Counted from the first letter of the stretch, positions 41,327-53,991 are shown. The stretch: DNA of 64,000 bases from Neodontobutis hainanensis (GCA_024349245.1 JALDNG010000005.1:21155001-21219000), one strand, 5' to 3'. The notes: a model not told the origin generated them from the letters alone. Program-made: numbers and translations.

Positions 41327-42709
41327 TTTTGGCAACGTGATGACCTGTTCAAAGGAAAGGGCCCACATCACCCGAGACACCTAAATGGTTCTGCGCACAT
41401 TCTGAAAGAAAGGGTCCTGAGAAGTCATAAGCCACCAAATGAAAAAAGCACTTCTGCTTTACCAGCCAAGGATCCTCCTCTGACTGAACCACCATCAACA
41501 CCTCCACCACTGAAATAGACCCCCCCAGTAACATCAACACCGTCTGCGGACCTCACCATCTCTGTCCCATCCCCGGATTCACCAATGGGGTTACCAGATC
41601 ACCTGGAATTTTTTGTAAAATCTGGATTTAAAATGATACCCCTTACACCTGACATGGCCCTAAAAACCTCACCCCCAATACCACCCAGGAGCACCACTTC
41701 TCCTGGTCCAAAGCACCCCTGTCAGACCCCCTCCACCTCCTCCCAGACCAGCTCTAAAAATCTTGACTAGCATCAAGGCTACTACCAGCGATTAGGACAC
41801 TGAGGGCCTCTGTTCCAGGACTTTTTGTCTTAAACACTTATCAACCCGAGGCCCTGGGAGAGAACACTCCCCCCCAGCTCCATAGCTCCAGTAGGAAGTT
41901 GCAGATTGGAGAAGAGGACGATTAAATTGTCTAAGCAGACAACTCTGATTCAAATCTCCTGAAATCAGATAATGTCTGGTCCTGCTCAAACTGACTTGAA
42001 ACTTGCAGTGCTCAATGTCAGGTCTTTGGGAAACAAAATTAAGGATTTTAATAATAGAAAATATAAGCTTGATTTTATGTTTGCAACAGAAACATGGCTA
42101 GACAGCAAGACTGGAAATGTGGTCCGTATTTTATCTTATTGAATCCACCACCTCAAATTTGTTTAGAATCCAAAATAAAAAACAAAAAGGGGGTGCCTTT
42201 CTGTGTCATTCAAAATGGAGTTGAGGATTTCTCCATCTATTTTATATGTTGTTCTTTACAAACCACCCCAACAATGTCATTTTTATTGAAGAGTTACTGA
42301 AATGCTTTCGGTTATCAGCACAGAATTTGAACAAGCAGTCATATCTGGTGATTTTAATGTGGATAATGTTTCTGACAGGAATGCCAAAGAACTTTTTACT
42401 ATTCTTGATACTTTTGGTCTTTGTCAGCATGTTAATGAGCCGACCCATAACAGAGGTCACACTCTGGACCTGGTCATTACCACGTGTCAAGTCCTCCTCT
42501 ACTTCAACAACCAAAAGGACACAAGGATAGCTCAAATTTCCACCAATTATCACTTTTAATTTTCTTTGTCAGTTGATCAGTGGTAAATTAGGTTGTAAAC
42601 CTTTAAAGACAAACAATTAACATTTTAACTAAACATTTTGATTATACATTTGCAAAGATCTACGTTCTAATAAACATAATTTAAACATTTTTAACTTGTA
42701 ATATCCTTT

Positions 42710-42990
42710 TGTAGCCACATCTCTTAGGCCAGAGCTGTAGCAATTCTCTCAAATGCACCATAATAGGCATCAACCTCTGTATCACTAAATAGTTGCACTA
42801 ATGCAATGTTTTCACTGACATCAAAACCTTGTTTGATTTTGATCAGAAGTTGATTGAGGGACAGAGTTTTTCTTCTTCTATAATGTGTCCTTTTCAGATA
42901 GGACTCTCGTGGTTTTTCGATTTCAAGTTTTCTTAAAGATGGCAACAGACACTGCTGATCTTGTAGCGGCAGGTAGATCATTCTAACAAT
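42710..42990 (-). mobile_element. chimeric relic: L2 tail joined to gypsy-type Gag fragment
   Basis: The minus strand is one open frame of about 85 codons. Its first part, MIYLPLQDQQCLLPSLRKL, matches the L2 end seen at 9217. Its second part, GFDVSENIALVQLFSDTEVD, AYYGAFERIATALA, resembles the Gag capsid-like segment of fish Ty3/gypsy elements (pattern F.VDAYF..FERVA). The junction is near 42870-42900. No protease, RT or LTR was seen. Confidence 0.55.
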
Positions 42991-43614
42991 GTGGAACTGA
43001 TCTTTTTAATGCATGTAAAAAGAAAAATAATCTGTATAGAATATTTATAAGAAGAAAAGAAAACAGAGTCTGGAACAAACTATAAATTATATAAAAACGA
43101 ATTAACAAATATTATCAAAAAAAATGTAAAAAAGATTATATATTATTGAAAGAAATAAAAACAATATGAAAGGTCTATGGAATGTACTAAATCAGGAACA
43201 ATGAACAAGGATCCTAAAAATAATTCTTTCCCTAATTACATGACTAAAACAATTGGTCCTGAACTGCGGCTAAAATTTAGACTACAAATGACACAGGTGT
43301 TCTTAACAGTATTATAGACAATACAAATTCTTTATTTTTGACACCAATAAAGATTGTTAATAAATAAAAAATCCACTGATTGGAATGGCCTTGACCAGAC
43401 TATAATTAAAAGTGTAATAACTAACATGGCAAAACCTCTACGTTATATTTGTAATTTATTGTAGTGAACAGGAGAATTCCCAAATCAAATGTAAGTTGCA
43501 AAGGTTATTCCAATCCATAAAAGTGGAGACAGCAACCAGTTTACAAACTGCAGACCTAGGCGATTTAGTCGCCTGAGGCAGTTTGGTCCTGGTGCCACCT
43601 GCATTGATGGACAT

Positions 43615-44060
43615 CCTTATGCTTGGACATCGTGTTCGTTATGGACAAACTGTGACTAGCACAGAAGTCCAATAACAAAACACTGCTCGGGTTTAGATTG
43701 GTCGGGGAGGCATTCCTCCCAATCAAATCCCTCCAAGTTTAACTGTTGTAGACCACATGAGCGTTGAAGTCCCCCAATAGAACAACCCGGTCGGAGCACT
43801 TTCTTGCACCACTCCCAGAGACTCCAAGGTGGCCATGCACTCTGCACTGCCATTTGGCCTGTAAGCACGAACAACGGTGAAAGACCTATCCTCAACCTGA
43901 AGGCGCATGGAAGTGACCCTCTCATTCACCAGGGTGAACTCCAACACAACTATCTCTCAAGCTCAGGCAATTTCTTCCCAGCGAGGTAACATTACATATC
44001 CCTAGTGCCAAATTCCGTGCGCATCCAGGGTGGGGCCCCAGTTGTGCCTGTTAGTATTTT
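43615..44060 (-). mobile_element. Nimb-like LINE endonuclease fragment
   Basis: The minus strand reads LVNERVTSMRLQVEDRSFTV, VRAYRPNGSAECMATLESLG, ESAPTG and, after a frameshift, the NAH-type endonuclease block and FCASHSLSITNTMS. It is the upstream endonuclease part of the family also seen at 22930 and 39654. Confidence 0.8.
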
Positions 44061-45985
44061 TCTATTAAGATGCATCCTTAGATGCACCCCAATATCTGTC
44101 TATACTTGTTATTTGTGCACTTTGCTACATTGCACCCTAGATTAGTACACTAAATACCTCATCTGTTGAAACCAGTTAAAACCAGTCGGTCACTGCTGGC
44201 TGGACACATAGTGGAAAAGCACTGATACAATAGCAGGAAGCGAGGGCTTGAGGTGTGGCCAAAGGTTATAACTTTTGTTGAATTGAGTTGAACAGAGACA
44301 CAACTCGTTAACTGACCTTATATTAACTTCATTCTTATTCCCTAGTTTCTACAATACTGTCGAAACTTTGTAGAAGATTGGAGATTAAAAGTACTTTTTT
44401 ATTGACGATACCGTGTCAACCTAGAGCGACTCAGACAGAAACAGACAATAGATGTATTTATATGATATTCCATGAATAATAAGTATTGAGCTTGGAGCCC
44501 AACAGAAGAGACGTGCAATGAATTATAGGAGAAGAGCAGAGTAGATATTTTGGGCGAGTCTTCCCCGGAGCCAAGACACCTAGCTGCTGGGGCTGAGGAT
44601 GAAAAATGCACATCTCAGCTCGTGCTGCCGAGGAGGGCGGCAGCACGAACTGAACAGCAGGTGTGTAGCAGAGAAGATGCGTTATGGGGGGCTTATGGGT
44701 GGCTTAGCAATGACAGGTGGGTAAGCAGCAGCGTGATACAAGGGGAGGTCTTTTCCAGGCTGAATTTACACTTCAGCCTTATATCTCTCTATCTCCCATT
44801 TCTCAGACCTTATTATGATGGACATTTCTTCCCTTTTCAGTTAATAATGAGTCCAGTTCACCTGTACATGCATGTGGACAATGGGAGGAAGACCAAGAAC
44901 CCTGAAAACAGCAGATGAACTCAATGTGCAGCTTCCTCTCATCATCCAAAGGGATGCAGGTGAATTGTTTTTTCACAAACACATAAAATAGAATGTGGAC
45001 ATTTAATGTGAACTGTTGCAGTCTGGACATAGTTTTATTGTACATTTACATGGATGACCTCAGACCTTTTAAAGGAAGCTAACATTAGCTTTTAGAGGAA
45101 ACATGAGCACACGTGCAGAGCTATGGCAGGGTATGTTCACAATGTATTGCTATTATTTCTTTGACAATGATCAAGGACACGTCATATCTTCACTAAAACT
45201 TGGTTCAGTCAAATGTAAAACACCATAGATTGAGGATGAGAAACAGAGTCCGATCTGCATCACCTAAAATGGCATTTACCACATGGAGTTGCATTTGTTT
45301 ATTTGTCAGGTACAGTGCAGTCAAACATCGTTCAAAATAAAAAAAACCTGCAACTTATGTGCTGCATATAAAGTTTATGTCTTATTTACAACTCCTGTCC
45401 CTGGTTGGGCTTTTCTATAATACAATACAACATACATATAATACACAACATCAAAGTACAGTACAGTACATCAAAGTATGAAAGTATCACATTCCCTTAT
45501 TCATTGATACACTCACTCCCTCACTTACACAGAATAATTACTATATTTAAAAAGGAGTATAGTTTTGGTTTGTCTTTAGCAACAACTTAACCAACTGAGA
45601 CATTCAAGTGTATAGCTATCTCAGAAGTGTCTTTTACAGGAGACAGGAGGGGGTAGGGCACAGGAACAGGTTAGGTAACAAACATGTGCCTGCAAATACT
45701 GTATTGCTTTGAGTTATAAGTTTCAAATACACTGTTGAGGCAGTTTATTGTTTATTTCAATGGTTTGATGCACAGTCTCTTGCTTTTTCCCTTTGTGGAC
45801 TAAAGATGTTAATGGAACCTACAACTTGAGTTTAAAGTATGAAAGCATAGATATTCTACAGTAGCTTAGTATATTAATATGCAATTAAAACTCATTCATT
45901 AATTTTCTTCTGCTTCTCCCATTAGAGAAGTTAAGTTAAGTTGTAAGTTAACAAAAATATATCTACATGCCCTCAATGTGCTCTG
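44061..45985. other. no gene recognised; contains an 11-bp stem hairpin
   Basis: At 44620-44648 the arms tcgtgctgccg and cggcagcacga enclose a 7-nt loop aggaggg. The region around 44550-44660 is GC-richer than its surroundings. No coding match, LTR or promoter could be assigned. Confidence 0.45.
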
Positions 45986-45989
45986 TTAG

Positions 45990-46420
45990 GGCCTTTCACA
46001 AAAACCAGCACTGGGGCTCCTCACTTCTTAAGCCACTGGTCATTCTCAGCTGCACCTCTAAATGCTAGTCCGACAAGGTTGTTCTGGGAGATGTAGGCAG
46101 TGTGTCCCAGGAGCGTGTTCTGCCCCCTCTCACATCATGACAAAGTGTCAACACAAGTTCCTTATGGTATGTTCTATGAGGGTTTTGACAAACTTGTCAC
46201 CAGCTGTGCCTCTGAGTAAGTAGGACAGTTGAGAAGACCTTTCTGTTTCCTCAGCCCCCTCCTTCTCATCGTCTTATGACAACCAGTAGCAAGTGAATTT
46301 TATTGTCGCTCCCATCACTGACACCTACTGCACAGTCAGTCCCAGACCATTCTGATGAAAGCAGCACTGGTCTGCTTCTCACAGTCTGATGACCAACTAA
46401 TGGAAAAAACGGCCTATGCT
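45990..46420 (-). pseudogene. unidentified protein-like remnant
   Basis: Minus-strand frames give GDKFVKTLIEHTIRNLC and, after stops, TLLGHTAYISQNNLVGLAFR, GAAENDQWLKK ending in a stop. The text looks protein-derived but I cannot name the source. The absence of introns and presence of stops would fit a retrocopy or a transposon. This is a weak call. Confidence 0.25.
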
Positions 46421-47084
46421 GACAGGTGAGATTGCACACCTCCACATGTAGACACCATGCTGGGAGATGTCGAATTAATCATACAGTAACGCAGCCAGGG
46501 ATTTGAGCCAGGTGTCGGGATACCTCACCATTTTCTTCATTATTGGTGAAGTCCTCCACAGAAATGCCCCTAGAACCCTCACCATTAGACTCTGAAGAGG
46601 GTGAACTTGTGTAACCAGTTAATCTGTATGGTTTAACCCGTTAAGTTCGATTCTCACATGTCACAAACAAACAGCATGATACACTACACACTCCAAACCT
46701 AATATGGCAAAGCAGCACATCAAATTGATCAGCTACAAGCACATCTACAGCCATTTACATTTACTCCAAACACAGACCAAACAGCAAGCAAACAAAAACA
46801 GGTGGTGCCAAAATGTGCCAAACTCTGCCCTATTGTTTATAATGAGACTCCGCCTGACCATTTCATACACAAGTCTTAATAGTTTTGGTTTGTTTCACAT
46901 TAGAAGAAATGTATTTGGTGCAGGTAATGTTGACATGTGTGGCTGTAATTGGGAAACAGCTGTTCCCTATTACCAAACGGAAAAATTGTAAATCCAGAAA
47001 TGACCCTATTTTTGAAAATTAAAAACCTGCCATTATTTAATTTCATAATAAATTTGTAAACTATTAATAATAATAATAATAATA

Positions 47085-47335
47085 ATCTTTATATAGTGCT
47101 TTTCCACCTACTGTAGTAGGCACTCAAAGCGCTTTACATACATTAAACTATTACCAGTGTTCCAGAACTTCACTGGAGGCAATGTAGGTTAAGTGTCTTG
47201 CCCAAGGACACAACGACAGTATGCAGGGGAGAGCGGGATGTTATGATGTTTTGGGATGTTTTGAGCGGGATTCGATCCGCCCACCCGCCGGTCGAAGGAC
47301 GGCCGCTATACCCACTGAGCTATACTAAAAAAAAA
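47085..47335 (-). repeat. tRNA-derived SINE, copy 3, with internal insertion
   Basis: The minus strand has the A-box-like tagctcagtgggtatagcgg and B-box-like gcggatcgaatcccgctc. About 33 bp of extra sequence is duplicated around gagcgggatgttatgatg. It continues ttgtgtccttgggcaagaca. An (AAT)n run precedes it at 47069-47087. Confidence 0.75.
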
Positions 47336-49450
47336 TAGTATATTTTTGTTTCTTTCAAATTTTTAGGAATAAAAAAATTGGGAAACAGTTGTTTTAAAAA
47401 AAAGAAATTCTTGTGTTCTGCTTTTTAATTTCTACATGGGGTATCAGTGACAATATGCCAATCTGGCATAAAATTCTTGCTAGGTGATCTAAAGGATTAC
47501 AAAGACATGGTTTTCTCACTGCAGCTTTGAAGCCTGTGACATCATGGAGCGAGCCAAAAAGTCCACAATTTGGAGATATTTTGCGACAGATACGTCTCCA
47601 CAAACCCACCTCCCCACTGTCACAGAGTCGGTTCAGGAGGTGAATGTGCACAATATTATAAGCTTTGCCCAATGGAAATACATTTTTTTACTTTTTTCAA
47701 AATTCATTCACTCATTCTGTGTCTCTCCTTCTGCACAGAGCTGGGCCAAGTCAGCTCTGCAAGTCTGTGTCTGAGGCTGACTATTCTCCAAAACAGACAA
47801 AAAGTCACATAAATGTCCCGTCACCAGTGGAGAACAGAGAGAATATGAGCAGTAATCTGTGTTAGCAAAGAGGCTTAACTGTAAACAGTCTAATCCATCT
47901 CTGAGCCATAAATTATTTCATAACACAGCCCTTGTCAGAGAGATGTCTCTGCTGCAGCCACTGAGAGTAAATTCAATTCAATTCAATTCAAACTTTATTA
48001 GGGACACAGAGCATCTGGTCCATAGAAATAAAATATTAGAGATAATTATAATAGAAAAAAAAACAACAACAAGTAAAGACTAGAGGTCTCCAACTTAAGG
48101 TCCACGGACCAAATCCGGTCCTTTGTGAAGTACTTTGGTTTCTCACATTAATTATTAATGTAAATACATACAGGGGAAAATGAATAAAAGGTAAGCGTTA
48201 AACAAATGAGAGTTGTTTTATGGAAACACATGAGACCAGTGTTTATTATTGGGTTTGATCTAAAGAGCTTTTAGGGCTCAGCAAAAATAAATAAGAACTA
48301 TTAAACACAAAATAATTAACCAGGTCTAAATCCATCATGAACTTTGTTAATGTCTACTTATTCAAAGTATCTAGCCTTGTAAACAAATTAAATTGTAAAA
48401 ACATTTTAAAATCTAAAATTTGATTTAATAACGTTTATTTATAAACTTTCAAATGGACCAACGTTGGCCTGTTTAAATAACAGGGACAGCTGACATTTGC
48501 TTAGGGACTGTTGGAATTTGCTTTCGGGACGGTACTGGGACGATGATAATGAAAGTTGTCCCGCTAAAGCACAGAGATTTTATCTGAAAGAGCAAGCCAA
48601 GTTAAATGTGCAGAACAAAAGCATCACAAACGGCTGACCCATGTTTATCTTGAATTTCTACCAAGCTTTTCGGTCAATTTCAGCTGCTTTGTGAAGGATT
48701 TCATATTTCTTACTATAATCCTTGTCACAAACAGCTTGTACATCCACCGCCTGATCCTCATTTGCTTCCCAGACCTGCAGCCTCTGTATCTGCATCCTTA
48801 CATGTCTGGAGCTGGATGACCAACACTCTTTCCCTGATTTTCTCTAATGATCCATTCAAAATAATGAATACAACAAACATTATCAAAATTTAGAGAAATT
48901 TGAACAAGTTTTGAATAAAGTTTCGCTCTGAGCCCAAAGTCATTTGTTTACCCATAACCTTCTGCCGACTTGTTCGCAGAGGGTTATGTTCTCGAGAAAA
49001 GATTCTAATAACACAAATAGTTGCAGTTGTCTGTTAAATAGTAAACTAGTTTTTTCTGCTCATGTCTCGTCAGCTTAGATTCCAGGAACGGTATGAGTGG
49101 AATGTCACAGTATTGGCGGTTTCAGATGTTGACTTTTTCACCTCAGTCAACATTTAGTAATGCAAAAAATGCAAACCTTTTGAACATTTGAAAAACATTT
49201 AAAAAAATTATTGAAGGAGCATAGAGTGACAGAGTGATCAGGGCTAACCTTTTGCAGTGACGATTGCATTGATTTGACCTTTAACCCTTTAAAAACATTA
49301 TCTTACCTTTGCATGAAAGGGGAAGGGATAACAGAGTATGATATTTTGTAGAGCAGAGGGACCGGGACAGCTGTCATAATGACTCAACACTTTATATCAG
49401 TGATATCTGTGGAAATATAGATTTGTTTGACCAATAAACCTTACATACAC
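47336..49450. repeat. unassigned; (AATTC)n run and possible hAT terminus
   Basis: A five-base repeat attca is at 47970-47994. At 48085-48125 the text gaggtctccaacttaaggtc resembles the fish hAT terminal motif (ggtccccaacctt). No transposase frame follows. The rest shows nothing recognisable. Confidence 0.4.
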
Positions 49451-49544
49451 TCATTTGATGACGACCCCAGTGTGAAGTCTGCTGTTCCTCTGAGGCTGCT
49501 GTAGAGGAATGTATGCATCTCTCTCATTTTCTGATTGGCTGTCC

Positions 49545-49860
49545 CTCGGCCCCTCCCTCTGGCCGGCTGCACGCGCTTCGTGTGTGTCTGTCTCTGTCTC
49601 TGTGTTCCTCCTGCAGTGAGGAGCGTGCACCAGTCCTACGCCGTGTGTCCACCCTGCAGTGCTCCAGCCCCGGCTACAACGCTCCACCGGTCCTCTGGGC
49701 CTGGCGCTCCGCCATGAGGACCAGGAACAACCCCAGGACCAGGACTCACACCGATATCAGGACTTACACCAGGAACAACCTCAGAAGCAGGAATAAGACG
49801 AGGACTGAGAGCAGGACGGTGTGGGATGAATGAAAGGCAGAGATGGAGCCAGTGAGGCAG
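49545..49860 (+). CDS. possible first exon of an unidentified gene
   Basis: This CpG-containing segment runs from about 49545. It ends in an ATG at 49843 with purine context (gcagagATGg), coding MEPVRQ up to a consensus donor CAG/gtgagt at 49861. Composition and donor suggest a promoter-proximal exon. I found no convincing second exon in the window and do not recognise MEPVRQ. It could also be non-coding. Confidence 0.3.
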
Positions 49861-50897
49861 GTGAGTGGGAGGTCTGTGGGAGGGGTATGGGCTGGGGATG
49901 GGTTCATTCCTAGGCCTTGTGTCGACTCATAAGTAGCTGATAGACTTGATGTTTGTGCTGCATAACTTTACAGAAAAATAGACAGCTGTAACCTCTAACC
50001 TGACATGTCCCAACAGGCCTGGTGCCAGCATGAATTACCATTAAATACATTGTATGTAATTAACTGAAAAACCAAGGCTTAACATTAGGGATATACAATA
50101 TTAAGAAAAGTAGTATTTCTGAATTTTGGGATAACCAAATAGCCCACTATACATAGTTTCTCTATTTACAGAGTAATAGATTATATTAGTGTTGATGACC
50201 TCACAGTTCAATTGATCACTGGGCCACAAAATGTATTTATTTGGTTGCTGCACAATGTGTTTTGAGCTTCTCAACCTGTGAATAATCTGACAAAAAAAAG
50301 ATTATTACACTTCAGGCAGTTGTCCTACTTACTATTATCTATTGCAGCCATTGTTTTTTACTTATTTTTTTTTTTACAAAGGGCTCTGCATTCATCCACC
50401 TTGAAAGCTTGTAGCTCAGGAAAGCAATCTAAAGCAAGTTTATGTCTAGAAGTCTTGGCTGAATTTTTTAAACAGTTTAAACGCAGGGCCCAAAAACACA
50501 GCTGATAGGGCAAAGACCTGGTGGTGCATGTTCCCAGGTTTAAAGCCCACTGCTAACACTAAATACTGTCACATTACAGCAGTGTGATAATGTGGTTAAA
50601 CAGCTTGTCCACTCTTAGTAACTGCTTGTTTGAATGTTCAGTGATTCATTCTTCACACTGGGACATGGTTCAAAAAGGACTGCTTGAAATCAAATATTGG
50701 ACTTGGACTGCTGCATCTCGGGGGTCTCTCTGTGGTGCATTTGTAAAGCCCCTACAGACTGCTGTGACGCAAATGTGCAGCAAGTAGACACATAGGGACA
50801 ACAGAGAAAAAGTATAGAAAGTAACTGCTGATGAGATAACGTCACCCAACCCAAATGTAGGCCGTAAAGCTCCACATCTGTACATTGAACTATGGTA

Positions 50898-50988
<91 letters not shown>

Positions 50989-51092
50989 AAAAGACCTGTA
51001 TCCATTTCCTCACAGTTTTCAAAGCAGATATTATATGGTTTATTGTCCCAAAGGTAACAAACAGACAGAACATACATAAGTATGTCCATATA
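49861..51092. repeat. non-coding stretch with (AT)n microsatellite
   Basis: An AT dinucleotide run of about 88 bp lies at 50898-50985. The flanks show no gene or named repeat. Confidence 0.7.
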
Positions 51093-52358
51093 CAGTTGTG
51101 CTCCTAAGTAACTCAGAAGTAATAACCAACTTATTTTTTAAATCATCTTTATTTTTATCCTTGCAGAACAACCCTGACAGAATTTGTGATTTTCTTTATT
51201 TTTTGGGGGCCATTTTTTAGAGAATATAAATGGTCACACAAAAACTTTTCTTTCACTCATAGTTAGTGGTTGGGTGAAGCCATTTATTGTCAAACAACTG
51301 TGTTTACTCTTTTTAAATCATAATGATGTGTAAAAGGTCAGTGAGTTTCTGGGCTCCTGACAGACCCTTGCATCTTTCATCCAGTGCTGCCCTGACATTT
51401 ATGTTATCTGAGGTAAAGGAAAAGTAAAAGAAGGATCTGCTGGAAAAGGTAATTGAACTGTATAAAAGAGAAAAGGGATATAAACAGATATCCAAGGAAT
51501 TAAGAATGCCAATCAGCTGTGCTCCAAATTAGGGATTCTGTTGAAACCAAACCATGGTCAGGTAGACCAACAAAAATTTTAGCCACTGTTGCCAGAAAAA
51601 TAGTTCAGAATGCCAAGAAAAACCCACAAATTACAAATTATTTAAAAAGTTTTGTGGCTTTTTCAAGATGCACATTAAGAAGGCACTCAAAGAAAAATGG
51701 GCTGCATGGTGGATTTGCCAGAAGAAAGCCATTACAATGCAAATGCCACAAAGCACCCGCTTACAATACACCAAACGTCACAAAGACAATCCTTAAAACC
51801 TCTAGAACAAAGTCATTTGGAGTAATAAAAATTCTTTCAAAAAACTAAATTGAACTTTTTGGCCGCAATCATAAACGTTACAAGGCCTATGAAAGGTACA
51901 CCAGTCCTCCGACAATGATCCAAACACAAGGCCAAGTCGACCTGTCATTGGATACATCAGTATAACATGAAGGTTCTAGACTGGTCATCTCAGTCTCCTG
52001 ACCTCAATATCATTGAGCCACTCTGGGGGGGTCTCAAACTGCAGTTCATGCAAGACAGCCCAAGAATTTACAGGAACTAGAGGCTTTTTGCCAAAAAGAA
52101 TGGGCAGCTTTACCATCTGAGAAAATAAAGAGCATCATCCACAACTACCACAAAAGACTTCAACTATCATTGATGTTACAGGTGTCAATACACAGTATTA
52201 AGAACTGGGGTGTGTAAACTTTTGATCAGGGTCATTTGGGTAGTTTCTGTTGTCATTACGATTTAAAAAGAGTAAACACAATTGTTTGACAATAAATGTC
52301 TTCACCCAACCACTAATTTTTTTGCCAGGGTATGTACACTTATGAGCTGTATGAACTG
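51093..52358 (+). mobile_element. degenerate Tc1 element, copy D
   Basis: The left end is cagttgtgctcctaagtaac after TA; the right end, tatgagctgtatgaactg, is altered. Transposase remnants: SVETKPWSGRPTKILATVAR, then VLDWSSQSPDLNIIEPLWG. Here the catalytic-Glu position is preserved, unlike the copy at 29774. The middle (WNDET to FQHD region) is shortened and frames are broken. Confidence 0.85.
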
Positions 52359-52780
52359 TATGTACAACTTCACACATTAACACAGTAACAGTACTGTGAC
52401 CAGCAATTATCAGTTCAAAATACCGCATATGGAAATAAAATTATTGCACAAAACTAAAATCAGCTAAAACAAATCTACAGTTAAAACATAAATAAATAAT
52501 AACTGATCATATATAGTCAGTAACTTTCAGTAGATCTGTCGTAATGTGTCCCTACAGAGCAAAAATATAATAGATCTTAGCTTCTATTTAGCAACCTGCG
52601 TCAGTGAGAGCCGACCAGAGACTAGTGAGCTACAACAGATATTAACAGAGATTGACAATCTATCTATAATATTGACAATCTATCTATAATATACACGACA
52701 CACAAGGACTTGATATAGTGAAGAGAAGTGGATAAAAAAAAGGTTCTTGATGAAATTGAAAACAAAGGCCTCCAGCTAAT
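52359..52780. other. no recognised feature
   Basis: AT-rich spacer with a short local duplication (gacaatctatctataat twice near 52650-52692). Confidence 0.5.
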
Positions 52781-52784
52781 TAGC

Positions 52785-52932
52785 ATAAATCATTCATTCA
52801 TTCATTCGTTAGGGGTCGCAGGTGACTGGAGCCTATCCCAGCAGCTTTGGGCCTAAGGGAAGGGGCAGGGGTTTGAACTCATGACTTTCTTGCTGTGAGG
52901 CAGGAGTGTTAACCACTCTGACATGTGCTAGC
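52785..52932 (-). repeat. tRNA-derived SINE of a second family, internally deleted
   Basis: On the minus strand, gtggttaacactcctgcctc and gaaagtcatgagttcaaac are A- and B-box-like, followed by the 3' part gctgggataggctccagtca and a catt tail. The middle section present in the copy at 57500 is missing. Confidence 0.75.
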
Positions 52933-53985
52933 ATATATTAAGCAAATATAGTGTGTTATTATTGCTTGACATAAAGATAAAGAGACTGATGTCTTTGTCT
53001 CCTGTGATACTGTAGATGGCTGTTGGGCAGTGGACTCCAGAACTAGTGCAGAGAAGTGAAGTATTTTATTACCATGTTGCTAAAAAATTATTTGTGATTC
53101 CAAGAAAAACAAGATTGGATCCTACCATAGTGCTGCTGTGTAACCACTTCAGACCAAGTAACAATGTGTGACTCTGGAGTGTATCAGCTACAGGTAAACG
53201 GCTGCACAGAGTTGATGGTGAATGTCTGTGAGCTGTAGGTTCGTGTGCTGGGTTTAGACTCGGGCCTAGTGCAGGAGAATGCTCAGGGAAATGGATTTAA
53301 TGAAGTTTAGCTCAATGACTGTGGAATTAAAGTGCTCAATAAACTCCATCTCTTTGAGCTCTACACTGGCGCTGGTCACTTCCATTTCGTTTTTACCTGC
53401 CAGTATGGATGATACCAGAACTTACTAAGCAGAGGTCACGCAATACTTTCTCACTTTCCGTCATTTTGACAGACAGTCGTAAAAAAATTCCAGCTTAATC
53501 TATTAACTGTCATTTTAAATTTTCATACTTTAATAATAGTTATTATAGGTTAGAGGCATAGCATGAACAACATACCTACCATAGTACTATATTTTTAATG
53601 GGGGTAGTTTGATGCATACACACTTTTCATTAAAATGATTTGCACAAATAACTTAAATTACATATAGTGGGTCTATAGTATAAATTTTTGTGGCAGCATT
53701 TAGGCTTTAGTTCTTCTGAATATCTGTGAGGTGTGAAGTGGATTGTCATGTGAATATGAATATTTTTCCTGAGGTCTTTGAGGCACTAGGGGTTTTTTGG
53801 TCGACTGGCTCCAGAGCGGTCTTTGGGATGTGTTATGATCCGGGGTGTAACTTATGTGTGTCCTTGAGGCCTGTCCTCGGTGCAAATGTGTGGAGGATTG
53901 TCTTACTGCAGTGGATGTGTCAGTAGATGTGTGTGTAGATGTGTGTACACATATCTGCTGTGTATGGCTTCTATATTTAGCAGAG
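52933..53985. other. no recognised feature; possible 3' UTR of the next entry
   Basis: If the exon at 53992 is real, this would be its 3' UTR; a minus-strand AATAAA lies near 53063-53070. No other coding was seen. Confidence 0.35.
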
Positions 53986-53991
53986 GGTGGC

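Larger units (their letters stand above)
41160..43560 (+). mobile_element. L2-like LINE, degenerate, ORF1 esterase and endonuclease remains
   Basis: In order on the plus strand: VKDWDILLLGDGAIRDINSR, like the first block of the ORF1 SGNH esterase (normally GDS); a (CA)n tract; DLFKGKGPHHPRHLNGSAHI, resembling the final DGLHP block; and a Pro/Ser-rich linker. Then LKLAVLNVRSLGNK and MFATETWLD (endonuclease start), VISGDFNVDNV and EPTHNRGHTLDLVIT (endonuclease end), and IPIHKSGDSNQFTNCRPR (start of RT). Frames shift repeatedly. An antisense chimeric fragment interrupts it at 42710-42990. Confidence 0.75.

Noticed and set aside
49513..49833. 106-codon plus-strand frame over the CpG block
   Set aside because: Low-complexity Thr-Arg repeats at its end and no family resemblance; more likely 5' UTR composition.
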